NCBI GenBank assembly: GCA_017520705.1
Contig: JAFXFF010000012.1
Coordinates: forward strand, 96,839 to 160,838
DNA from: Clostridia bacterium
GTDB taxonomy: Bacteria; Bacillota; Clostridia; Oscillospirales; Acutalibacteraceae
Direction of reading: 5' to 3'
Length of the DNA stretch: 64,000 nt
The position numbers were made by a program, and so were the translations under genes. Shown piece after piece: positions 19,400-27,469 of the stretch. Below the pieces are notes generated by a model that worked only from the letters and a program-made list of their open reading frames with translations, did not search any database and was not told the DNA's origin. Every line of letters begins with the position of its first letter. The first letter of the stretch is position 1.

Positions 19400-21202
19400 T
19401 CAATCGGTAATCAACACGGTGCTCTCCCGCTGTTGGCGGCGGCGCTGACGCTCGGCCTCAAACTGCTCCCGCTCGGCGCGTAGCTGCTGAGCAAAAACGC
19501 GTCGATCTTCACGAGCAGCAGGCAAACGCTCGGTGAAATACGCCAGTTCCAACATAAAGGGGCGGTTTTCCGCCTCGTCCAGTTTGCGCTGCTCGGCGGC
19601 GTGACGCTCACGCTCCTCTTGACGCAAACGAGCCTCTTCTTGCTTGGCCAGCTCCTGCCGTTTCTGTTCTTCGGCAAGACGGCGGCGCTCACGCTCTGCC
19701 TGAGAGAGGCGGCGGCGCTCGGCGGCCTCCATCTCCTCCACGGCGTCGGAGAAATCCGACTTGGTAGCGACTTTTTGCCGTTCGTCCAACTTAGCACGCT
19801 TTTCCAATTGGTCAGGGAGGTAACGGGCAAAACGCTCTAACTCACGGGTGTAGATGGTGGCACGGCGACGATCCTCGTTGTCCTGCTCAAACTGCAGTAC
19901 ACGCAACCGCTCAGCCTCCGCCTCCTTCTCCCGCTGCAAGCGCTGACGCTCCGCCTCCTTTTCCTGACGGATACGCTCCTGCTCGGCGGCCTTCTCCTGA
20001 CGCAGGCGGGCCTCCTCCTCTTTCTTGAGACGAGCCTGCTCCTCCACCAAGCGGCGGCGCTCGGCGGCTTCCTCCTGCATCAACTGCTCTTTGGTTAGCT
20101 GTTCAATAAGTACCTTACGCACCTCCACATCCGGCAGGTCGTAATCCTCAGTCAGCTCTTCGATAATCTCACGGATAAACTTCGGCTTAAGGGTACGCTT
20201 GCGCTGCTTGGAGGGTGCGGGAATCTTACGATCCTCCTCATCCTCCAAGTACCCTTTCAGTACGATGTAGTGGAACATCAGATTATGGAACAGATCCCTC
20301 TGGAAATCCTCGGTAACCTCCGGATTCTGTTCTACCACCTTGACGGCGTAACCCACATCATCATACTGCTTTAGGCATTCCCACAGCTTGACGATCGCTT
20401 TATAATCCGGATGCTTTTTCAGTACATTGGTCTTGGTAATGGTGCCGCGAACCCGAGGGAGACGGGCCATCTGCTGGGCGAAAGGAGAGTTCATAAACAC
20501 CGTCAGCAGACGATACAAACGGGCTACACGGGACAGGATGTCCCCTGCCTTTTCATCCATGTCCAAGGCGGACTGTTTCTGCTTGATATGCATAAACATA
20601 TCGAAGTGAATGTCCTCGCTGGCACACTCCAGGTCGGATTGCATCTTCAGCTTAACACCAAACTCGTCCCCCATCGCCTCGAACAAGGCATCGTAACGGA
20701 TGCGGACAAAGTGGTGAGCAGACTCCAACACGGTGTACACCAAGCGATTCTCGTACAGATCGTTGGTGTCGTCGCGAATCTTTTGCATCAGCTTATTCGG
20801 CTTAACATCGTGGGTATCGTAATCATAAGAGGAAACGAAATTGCCGTGCTGGGCCAAATGACGCACCACATCCTGACCACCGCGCTTGGCGTTGGCCACG
20901 TTGACAATCAGCTCTTCCTCCTTGATGATGTTGCGGGGGTTGGCGATGATGTTCTGGAAACCCTTGAGGGAGTCCTCCAGTGCCACCACCCAAGTAGGAT
21001 CGATGACCTTCTCACAACGACGATTGGAGAACTGAAACTCATTATTCGCCTTGGAAATGACATCCATAAAGAACTCATAGAAGTCGGAGCTGGCCAGCGT
21101 GCGAATCACGCCGCGGGCATACTTCTGATATACCGCATCAATGGAGGCGGCCTTTTTAGCGGAATCGCTCGATTTTTTAGGCGTGTTGGCGGAACCGGCC
21201 AC
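19400..21202 (-). CDS. DUF2357-like (McrC-associated) protein with long charged coiled coil, no visible nuclease
   Basis: 600 residues, GTG start with GGGAGAG upstream. Residues about 1-340 carry features I associate with DUF2357-type partners of McrB ATPases: NDLYENRLVYTVLE, then TKTNVLKKHPDYKAIVKLWE. Such partners normally end in a PD-(D/E)XK nuclease; here no such motif is visible. Instead, about 365-600 is an almost pure E/R/Q/A coiled coil (e.g. RLKKEEEARLRQEKAAEQER). No signal peptide, so cytoplasmic. It lies 66 bp after the McrB-like ATPase and is almost certainly its partner. In this setting a scaffold or adaptor role seems likelier than restriction, but that is inference. An alternative is a plain coiled-coil protein of unknown family. 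Confidence 0.6.
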   Translation of the reverse strand: MAGSANTPKKSSDSAKKAASIDAVYQKYARGVIRTLASSDFYEFFMDVISKANNEFQFSNRRCEKVIDPTWVVALEDSLKGFQNIIANPRNIIKEEELIVNVANAKRGGQDVVRHLAQHGNFVSSYDYDTHDVKPNKLMQKIRDDTNDLYENRLVYTVLESAHHFVRIRYDALFEAMGDEFGVKLKMQSDLECASEDIHFDMFMHIKQKQSALDMDEKAGDILSRVARLYRLLTVFMNSPFAQQMARLPRVRGTITKTNVLKKHPDYKAIVKLWECLKQYDDVGYAVKVVEQNPEVTEDFQRDLFHNLMFHYIVLKGYLEDEEDRKIPAPSKQRKRTLKPKFIREIIEELTEDYDLPDVEVRKVLIEQLTKEQLMQEEAAERRRLVEEQARLKKEEEARLRQEKAAEQERIRQEKEAERQRLQREKEAEAERLRVLQFEQDNEDRRRATIYTRELERFARYLPDQLEKRAKLDERQKVATKSDFSDAVEEMEAAERRRLSQAERERRRLAEEQKRQELAKQEEARLRQEERERHAAEQRKLDEAENRPFMLELAYFTERLPAAREDRRVFAQQLRAEREQFEAERQRRRQQRESTVLITD

Positions 21203-21228
21203 AGCGCTCTCTCCCTTCTACAATAAGT

Positions 21229-21264
21229 AAGTGTTAACTAAGTGCGAAGTGTTCACTAAGTACG
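21229..21264. repeat. 18-bp imperfect tandem repeat between the ATPase and coiled-coil genes
   Basis: Two units, AAGTGTTAACTAAGTGCG and AAGTGTTCACTAAGTACG, 16 of 18 identical, fill most of the 66-bp gap. A related word (TAAGTAAGTGCGAAG) occurs at 25157-25171, in another intergenic gap of the locus. Confidence 0.6.
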
Positions 21265-21268
21265 TACA

Positions 21269-22846
21269 TCAATTGGCATTCTTCTTCAGCATATCTACGT
21301 ATTCTTTGCAGATCTTCATCTTGTTCTTGCCGAAGGTCTTATCCAAATAGTTGTTAAAACGGGTCAATTCCTCTCGCATGAAGCCAAGGCTCAAGGACTC
21401 GAACTTACGCAGCACCTTCTTGGCCACGATAAAGTCCACGGCCTCAATCTCGGTGCCGCCACAAGCAATCAGACAGGGTACGAAATCTTGCACCTGCTTC
21501 ATAACACGGTTACCGAAAGCCAAACGGAAATTCTTGATCAGGTACTCGTTCATATCCTCCAGTTTATCCAGCGTCTCCTGAGAGATGGGATACTTCTGCT
21601 TGGCGTCGGCGAACAATGCGTTGATGTGGTCGGTGCTCACGTACAGACCGGGGACATCCTCCGGCTCAAAGGTGGGAGCGCGGCTGTCCAGATCGATGGG
21701 TACAGCGCGGTCATACACCTTATCCGCCACGGCAAAGGTGGAGTCATCGTTATTGATGGTACCGACAAACCAAATGTTGTTGCTGATACGCAATTTACCA
21801 TTCTGGATCAAGCAAGGATCGTTATCCCACATAGCGGTGACGATATCGATGTTCCACTCACTCTCCAGCGGCATTTCCAGTATGGACAACAATTCAGCGA
21901 AATAATACTCCACACGAGCAATATTCATCTCGTCCAAAATAACCACGTGGGGATCGCGATAATAGTTAGCCTCGTACACCGCACGCAGGAAGTCGGTCTC
22001 ACTGTACGCCTTGGTAAACTCGTTGTAATAGCCGTACAGCTCGGTGCGTTCACGCCAAGAAGGCTGCACCGATACCACAGTGGTATCCTTCTGCACAAAC
22101 TTACCGAATGCGTAAGCCAAGGACGTTTTACCGGTACCGGAAATACCCTGCAGAATAACAATGCGGGAGGTACCCAGCGCCGCAATGAAGAAGCGAATCA
22201 GCTCAATGTCGTAGTAAAGCCCCAGCTTGCCGGCCGCATAGTGACGGAAACGGTGACAGATCTCCTCCAGCGTGATCTCGAAATCGTATACAGGAGGTTG
22301 ATACTCTGTCTTGTAATAATTATCCACCGTGGTCAGACGGAAGAAACGGCTGGTGGCGGGGTCCACGGGGGGCGAAGCGAAGGTGTTGCGATTGGACGGC
22401 ACCATCTCTTGCTGCTCGCCCTCGGTCTCGTTATACAGAGAGTCGAGAACCACATCTTCCTTAAGACCCAACTCGGCTACCTTGAGGGCCAGCAGCTTAT
22501 CTTTCTCATAATTGGCACGGATCAAGTCACGCTGCAGCTGCTGCACCTGTCGGCTGAGTTCATCGTACTTTTTAGCAGGTACGCGGAAGCGCAGCAGATG
22601 GCGCATCAACCGCACCAACAACACCACGAGGGTGATGATCAGCGCCAGCAACAGCAAATGAGTCACCAGCAGCAGAATCCAGTCAGCGGTGCCAAAATCG
22701 TCGGCATGCTCCTTGATCTTCTCCATACGCATGGGGAAATTCAGCAGGTAATTGAACACGTTGAATACGGACAGGAGCATCTCCCAGATGGCCTGAAAAA
22801 TGCGGCCCATATCCTCGTAGAAATAGCGAAAGAAATTATCTAACAC
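21269..22846 (-). CDS. Membrane-anchored McrB-like AAA+ ATPase
   Basis: 525 residues from the GTG at 22846, which has AGAGG 8 bp upstream; an in-frame GTG at 22855 is an alternative. N-terminal hydrophobic segments (about 15-37, and a clear helix 56-80, DWILLLVTHLLLLALIITLV) are followed by a coiled-coil linker (about 92-130). The ATPase has Walker A GISGTGKTS (234-242), Walker B VVILDEMNIARVEYYFAELL (301-320) and GTINNDDSTFAVADKVYDR. The last two match the McrB branch of AAA+ proteins (LDEINR..FGELL, GTMNxxDRS). Classical McrB is soluble and works with a nuclease; this one is tethered and its neighbour has none. Lies between a signal peptidase and a DUF2357-like gene in the export locus. An energised assembly or remodelling role is inferred. 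Confidence 0.85.
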   Translation of the reverse strand: MLDNFFRYFYEDMGRIFQAIWEMLLSVFNVFNYLLNFPMRMEKIKEHADDFGTADWILLLVTHLLLLALIITLVVLLVRLMRHLLRFRVPAKKYDELSRQVQQLQRDLIRANYEKDKLLALKVAELGLKEDVVLDSLYNETEGEQQEMVPSNRNTFASPPVDPATSRFFRLTTVDNYYKTEYQPPVYDFEITLEEICHRFRHYAAGKLGLYYDIELIRFFIAALGTSRIVILQGISGTGKTSLAYAFGKFVQKDTTVVSVQPSWRERTELYGYYNEFTKAYSETDFLRAVYEANYYRDPHVVILDEMNIARVEYYFAELLSILEMPLESEWNIDIVTAMWDNDPCLIQNGKLRISNNIWFVGTINNDDSTFAVADKVYDRAVPIDLDSRAPTFEPEDVPGLYVSTDHINALFADAKQKYPISQETLDKLEDMNEYLIKNFRLAFGNRVMKQVQDFVPCLIACGGTEIEAVDFIVAKKVLRKFESLSLGFMREELTRFNNYLDKTFGKNKMKICKEYVDMLKKNAN

Positions 22847-22922
22847 AGGTTTCACCTCTATCCTGGCGGGTAAAAAAGGGTATAGTTACCCCATATATGT
22901 TGTAAAAGGAGTCAAAAATTGC

Positions 22923-23813
22923 TTATTCAGCGGTGTTTTCGCTGTTATCGGCCTTGACGGGGGCCTCAGCGGGCTTGTCCTGCTCCGCCATCAGCTCGGC
23001 GCGCAGTTTCTCACGGAGTTCGGCCTCGATGCGGGCACGCTCGGCGGCCTTCAACTCCTCCTCGCGGCGGCGCTGCTCATCGATAAGATCCTCAGTGCGG
23101 CCGCGCTCCATCTCAAACTTGATGCGGTTCTTCACATTCTGATACTCAAACAGCACACGGAAGAACTGGATCAGCTGATACAGCAGGAAAAGCAGGACGG
23201 GAAGAACGACCACCAGACCGAAGCCGGTAGGCTCCTGCAGGTAATCGAACGCCTTACCCACGCCGGGGAGACGGGTGTAACCCTTACCCATCTTGGCCAC
23301 CTTACCCACCACATCCTTCTGGTGGACGTACTGGGCGTCGGGGCTGGTGTTGTTATCACCCTGGGTGGTGAACGCCAAACCACCGCTGACCTTAGAAATC
23401 TGGATAATACGGTGAGTGTTCAGCACGCGCTCGCCGTCAATGACGGTCCAATAGGTGATAATGTCCTCGTGCTTAAGCTCGGCAGGATCCTTCACCGCGG
23501 TGCTGACGACTAGGTCGCCCTTCATCAGGGTGGGCTCCATAGAGGTGGTCTGCACAGAATACAGACGCAGGCCAAACAAGGCAGGGACGTTGCCGGCCTG
23601 AGTGGTGAAGGACAGATAGGTCGCCACCACCGCCAGCACAATGGCAATCACCAACACCACATTGACGATGGTGCCGATTACGCGGTTTTTCTTGCCGGGC
23701 TTTTTGACAACCTCGGCCTCTACCTGCTCGGCGATCTCCTCGTCGGTGGTGGGGGCAGCCGTCTCTGCCTCTACCTCCGGAACGAGGATCTTCTTTTCCT
23801 CTTTTTTGCTCAT
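22923..23813 (-). CDS. SipW-type signal peptidase I (second copy)
   Basis: 296 residues, AAGGAGAG before the ATG. Acidic N-terminal tail (about 1-43), helix at 44-65, then the catalytic box SVQTTSMEPTLMKGDLVV (Ser91), LNTHRIIQI (His134, the SipW/ER-type base) and TTQGDNN (Asp153). A second helix lies at about 190-212, followed by a charged coiled-coil tail (EEQRRREEELKAAERARIEAELR-like; about 235-285). Only distantly similar to the first copy, so the two peptidases probably have different substrates among the TasA-like proteins encoded around them. Gap of 76 bp to the ATPase gene downstream and 89 bp to the 335-residue substrate gene upstream. Confidence 0.9.
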   Translation of the reverse strand: MSKKEEKKILVPEVEAETAAPTTDEEIAEQVEAEVVKKPGKKNRVIGTIVNVVLVIAIVLAVVATYLSFTTQAGNVPALFGLRLYSVQTTSMEPTLMKGDLVVSTAVKDPAELKHEDIITYWTVIDGERVLNTHRIIQISKVSGGLAFTTQGDNNTSPDAQYVHQKDVVGKVAKMGKGYTRLPGVGKAFDYLQEPTGFGLVVVLPVLLFLLYQLIQFFRVLFEYQNVKNRIKFEMERGRTEDLIDEQRRREEELKAAERARIEAELREKLRAELMAEQDKPAEAPVKADNSENTAE

Positions 23814-23902
23814 ACATTTCTCTCCTTTACTTTATCGGAAAATTACCAACCGGTAAAAAAGGTACCAATGAAATTCCAACCGACAGCCTGTCGGAAAAGG
23901 GG

Positions 23903-24910
23903 TCACTCGATGGGATGCAGGCCGGACTGGTCGTGAGACTCAGCCAGGAACTGGAGGTTGGCGAACAGCTGGGCACCCTGGGTGACTGCGTTGACACAGT
24001 CGGCGTCCAAGCTCTCCATCCAGATATACACGTCGATCTGCACCATCCGATCGGGGGTGAGATCGAACAAAAAGGTGTCACCTTGAAACGCGCCCACGAT
24101 CCAGCGGGGGTCGTCCCGCACCACGGGGTTTCTCTCATACCATTCACTGCCGGACTGGCGGATGAGGCGGTCCTCCGACACCAGATGGTCGGTGCCGTCC
24201 ACCGAGGGGGTGTCAATAAAACCGGTGGAGCCGTCCACGTGGATGTCGGCATTGGGCTCATAAACGATAAAGGTGCTATCCTCCCGATCGCCGCTGACGG
24301 GGTCAAACTTGGTGACCCGCAGGCCGACGCGGACGGCACTCTGGGAGCCGTAGCCGCCGTCGTAGTGGGAGATGGTCTCGGGGTTCCAGATGGGCCTGCC
24401 CATCAAATAGGTACCGCCGAGGGCGGAGCCGGTCTCGTCGGTATAGGCAGGGGCCAAGGAAATATCCATGTGCTCGTCGGTACGGCCGTAGAGGGTAAAC
24501 TTAACATAGCAGCCGTCGGGGGTATTGGCGTCCACGTCGTCGGAGAGACGACGGTCCAATGCCAGGGTACGGCCGTCGTAGCCGTAGATGGTGGTATAAA
24601 AGGCCCCCTGCTCGTCCGACCAGGTGACGGGGGTGAGCAAGGTATCCTGGGGGATGGCGTCGGTAAAGGATAGGTGCTGCAGCCATTCCTCCTCCGGGGC
24701 GTCGGCAGACCAGGCGATCTGCAGGCCGACACCGGAATTGATGGTCATCTCCATATCGCTGACTTTAGGGGTGCGGCTGATGGCAAACCAGGTGTAGGTA
24801 GCCACCGTGCACAGGGGCAGCAGGATCAGCAGCAACAGCAGCAGCCAGATGAGAGTCTGACGGCGGTAGTTCTGCTGGGGATGTTCAATTTTGTGCCGTT
24901 TTTGGCTCAA
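23903..24910 (-). CDS. TasA-like exported or membrane-tethered protein
   Basis: 335 residues from the TTG at 24910. GGGAGG is 8-9 bp before this codon, whereas it abuts the in-frame GTG at 24919, which is therefore disfavoured. A basic N-terminus and strong hydrophobic segment (RQTLIWLLLLLLILLPLCTV) run into ATYTWFAISRTPKVSDMEM, the aromatic SipW signature. It shares FIVYEPNADIHVDGS and the C-terminal QIDVYIWMESLDADCVNAV with the 443-residue protein. Ends after a short hydrophilic tail; no C-terminal anchor. Encoded 89 bp before the second signal peptidase gene. Likely surface-structure subunit, by context. Confidence 0.65.
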   Translation of the reverse strand: MSQKRHKIEHPQQNYRRQTLIWLLLLLLILLPLCTVATYTWFAISRTPKVSDMEMTINSGVGLQIAWSADAPEEEWLQHLSFTDAIPQDTLLTPVTWSDEQGAFYTTIYGYDGRTLALDRRLSDDVDANTPDGCYVKFTLYGRTDEHMDISLAPAYTDETGSALGGTYLMGRPIWNPETISHYDGGYGSQSAVRVGLRVTKFDPVSGDREDSTFIVYEPNADIHVDGSTGFIDTPSVDGTDHLVSEDRLIRQSGSEWYERNPVVRDDPRWIVGAFQGDTFLFDLTPDRMVQIDVYIWMESLDADCVNAVTQGAQLFANLQFLAESHDQSGLHPIE

Positions 24911-25176
24911 AACAATCACCCTCCCTAAAAACAGCGATATGGCGATGCCCGAAAAAACGCGGGCAACGCCTATAGTATATCAATCATTGCGTACAACATC
25001 CTAAAAAAAGGATTTTCGTGGGGGGCGGGTCACCGAAAAAGGTGAAAAATCCCCGATTCCTCCGGGGCGGCGCGCTTCCAACCAAAGCGCCGGCCACAGA
25101 AACCCGCTCCCCGTCCCCGCCCCCGAAGGGGCAGGGACAGGGATGGTTATTCAGTTAAGTAAGTGCGAAGGGGAGA
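24911..25176. other. Intergenic region, 266 bp, hairpin-rich, no gene
   Basis: Holds the UUCG hairpin (25109-25142), a smaller hairpin TCACC-GAAAAA-GGTGA near 25030, and AT-rich sequence near 24970-24985 (TATACTATAGG on the minus strand) that could be a weak promoter for the downstream genes. No coding frame supported. Confidence 0.5.
25109..25142 (-). other. 15-bp GC-rich hairpin with UUCG tetraloop after the 679-residue protein gene
   Basis: Transcribed strand reads CCCTGTCCCTGCCCC, TTCG, GGGGCGGGGACGGGG: fully paired with two G-U pairs and a C(UUCG)G tetraloop. Begins about 35 bp after the stop at 25177. No T-run follows, so it may protect the upstream mRNA 3' end or attenuate read-through. 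Confidence 0.65.
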
Positions 25177-27216
25177 TTAGGGCTCGACGGGCTCCTCGGG
25201 AGCGGGAGTCTCACCGGCCTGACCCTGGCCCTGCAGGTCGCTGTAATCCATGGGAGTCAGATCCACGCTGCTAGAGAACTGCAGGTTCATGGTGCTCTGC
25301 AGAGAGTCGAACACACCGGCCTCCTTGTTGGTGATATCCTTACCCTCCAGATACACCAGAGCAGAGATGCCAACCTGCAGGTTGGAGGGCATATCGCACA
25401 GAGCGGCATCGGTCTTCTTAGTGCCCAGAGTGAGGGCACCATCGTCGGCAAGAGTATAATTGTACAGATACAGGTTCACCTTATAGGCGTTACCGGTAAC
25501 CGTACCCACAATCGCACCGTTGTCATCGGTGTTCAAACCGGCCACGGCGATGATTTTGCCATCCTTATCCATAAACACCACGCGGAAAGCCTTGGCCAAA
25601 GCATCGATCTTAGCCTTGGTGTACTCGGCGGTAATGGTAAAGGTGACGTTGGCACCATTGCCCTGGGTGTCCTCGCTACCGTTTTCGTAGATACGGCCGG
25701 CGGCGTCGGTCTGCAGCAGCAGCTGAGAGTCGGCGGCGTTGGTACGGAACAGCAGGTCGACCAGATAACCATAGGTGTTGGTCAGAACCGCGTTGGGGTC
25801 GGAGGAGGCGGCGGGAGCCTGCAGACCGGCAATAGCGGAGGATTCAGCCATAATATCCAAATCGCCCTTGGGCTTAAGCGTGGAACCGGACTCGACCACG
25901 ACAGGACGGCCATTGAGCAAAGTAGCGGGGATACCGCTAACGCTCACACCGGAGGGGAAGGTCATGGAGGTGGTGTAGGAACCGGTCAGAGTAGCGATAT
26001 CACCGAAGACACCGCTGTCGGCACTGAACAGGATCTTGAACTGGTTGCTGGTAACTGCATCCATCAAATCCATAGCAATCTCGCCATCCATCTTCATTTC
26101 GGTACCGATCTCATCCTTGACCTCCTGAAGGGTATAGCTATCCTTCACACCCTGGAACATGATGCCTTCGGTCTTCAGCAAATAGGCGACCGCAGCAGAA
26201 ACGGTAGCCCAATCGCTACCCTTGTCCAACTCTTCTTTTGCATTAATCAGATTCTGCTTAATGGCCTTGTACTGATCAATGACACTATCCAACTCGGTAG
26301 GAATGGTTACATTTTGAGAATCGGCAGCAGTTTTCAGGGCGTCGATAAAGCCGACAATATCCTTGCCCTCGGCCAAACCGGCAGCCGCTTCCCACAGGGT
26401 ATCATCCGTCAAGCCAGACTGGTCGGATGCCAGGAACACCTGCACAGCGGCCTTGATGGACTCGCTGATGTTGTTATTGGCGGTGGTCAAATCGGCGATC
26501 ATGGTTTCCAAGATCTCCATATCGCCATCTTGCAACGCCTTATTCAGGGCGATCATAGCCAGATCGTCACCATTGTTGGCGATGATGCCAATGGCCACAT
26601 CCTGGGCCGCTCTCTTGTAAGACATGATGGCCAGCTTGCCATTCTTAACAGCGAAAGCACGCTTGGAGACGGAGGAAGAAGAACCCACCGCGCTCACACC
26701 GGCGTACTGCGTACCGGCGGTGTTGGTAAACACACCGGTAGCGTCCGCCTGACCCAGCAGGGTGTTGCCGTCCAACGTAGTGACACGGCCGTCAGCACCG
26801 TACTTGGGGAACTTCAGGGGGCTGGTGCGGTTGATCGCCGTGGTGCCGCCCGCAGTAAAATTCAGCTGGGAAGGATACAGATTGATCTTGTCCAAGCCGT
26901 AGCCCTCGGACAGGTCAATCAAGTTACCCCAGGTGATGTTGGACACCTTATAATCATTGGTCACGTCAATAGAAGTGTTGGTACCGGAACTGGGCTCGTT
27001 ACCGTCGATAAAGGAATCCACAGTGCCCAAAGCGATCTCAAGGTTACCATTGGCACCAATGTTGGTGGAGATACCCTTGACCTCGGGAGCGGTAGACAGC
27101 GTGAACCACGCATAGGTGGAGGACACCGTCATGATACAAGCCACCAGCAGCATAGCGATGGCCGCGATGAGCTTCTTACGCAGAGAAGCCATCTGATTGG
27201 ACTGTTGCTTGTTCAT
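25177..27216 (-). CDS. TasA-like exported protein, probable major subunit
   Basis: 679 residues; GAGG 9 bp before the ATG. A classic segment, LIAAIAMLLVACIMTVSSTY, is followed by AWFTLSTAPEVKGI and NIGANGNLEIAL. The N-terminal 150 residues are clearly paralogous to the 1,677-residue protein (TWGNLIDL, YGADGRV). The middle is helical and alanine-rich (about 200-380). The C-terminal part has VGISALVYLEGKDITNKEAG and STMNLQFSSSVDLTPM, again shared with the large paralog. A short Pro/Glu tail (GETPAPEEPVEP) ends it. Flanked by a train of hairpins upstream and a very stable hairpin downstream, an arrangement typical of strongly or differentially expressed operon members. Probable SipW-processed fibre or matrix subunit (inference). 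Confidence 0.7.
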   Translation of the reverse strand: MNKQQSNQMASLRKKLIAAIAMLLVACIMTVSSTYAWFTLSTAPEVKGISTNIGANGNLEIALGTVDSFIDGNEPSSGTNTSIDVTNDYKVSNITWGNLIDLSEGYGLDKINLYPSQLNFTAGGTTAINRTSPLKFPKYGADGRVTTLDGNTLLGQADATGVFTNTAGTQYAGVSAVGSSSSVSKRAFAVKNGKLAIMSYKRAAQDVAIGIIANNGDDLAMIALNKALQDGDMEILETMIADLTTANNNISESIKAAVQVFLASDQSGLTDDTLWEAAAGLAEGKDIVGFIDALKTAADSQNVTIPTELDSVIDQYKAIKQNLINAKEELDKGSDWATVSAAVAYLLKTEGIMFQGVKDSYTLQEVKDEIGTEMKMDGEIAMDLMDAVTSNQFKILFSADSGVFGDIATLTGSYTTSMTFPSGVSVSGIPATLLNGRPVVVESGSTLKPKGDLDIMAESSAIAGLQAPAASSDPNAVLTNTYGYLVDLLFRTNAADSQLLLQTDAAGRIYENGSEDTQGNGANVTFTITAEYTKAKIDALAKAFRVVFMDKDGKIIAVAGLNTDDNGAIVGTVTGNAYKVNLYLYNYTLADDGALTLGTKKTDAALCDMPSNLQVGISALVYLEGKDITNKEAGVFDSLQSTMNLQFSSSVDLTPMDYSDLQGQGQAGETPAPEEPVEP

Positions 27217-27469
27217 TTGCTTTTACCTCGCTTTTTCAGATTGCGTTTATCGCCCGTCGGCGTGATTTTTTATGTCCTCCGCGACAGGAGGGTTGGAGCT
27301 CCCATCGCGGCGAGCATCGAATATGTGTGGGGGATTGAATGACAATCCCTCCGTCTGCGGCTATCGCCGCAGACACCTCCCTTTACACAAGGGAGGCGCG
27401 CCGCTAACGCGGCTAAGGCGGGACGGGAAACCCGTTCCCTACGGAATAGGTACTTAGTAATACCTATTA
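27217..27469. repeat. Intergenic train of seven short hairpins (interspersed palindromic repeat)
   Basis: Consecutive inverted repeats: CCTCC/GGAGG (27276-27291), GGGATTG/CAATCCC (27331-27349), GTCTGCGGC/GCCGCAGAC (27353-27374), CCTCCCTT/AAGGGAGG (27376-27396), CCGC/GCGG (27401-27412), ACGGG/CCCGT (27423-27435), AGGTA/TACCT (27448-27465). No coding frame. The CCTCCCTT-TACAC-AAGGGAGG and GGGATTG units are, from memory, widely interspersed in gut Oscillospiraceae genomes. It lies in the transcript before the 679-residue protein gene. Confidence 0.65.

Noticed and set aside
19400..22846. Type IV restriction system (McrBC)
   Set aside because: The ATPase is membrane-anchored, the partner shows no nuclease motif and the pair sits inside an export operon.
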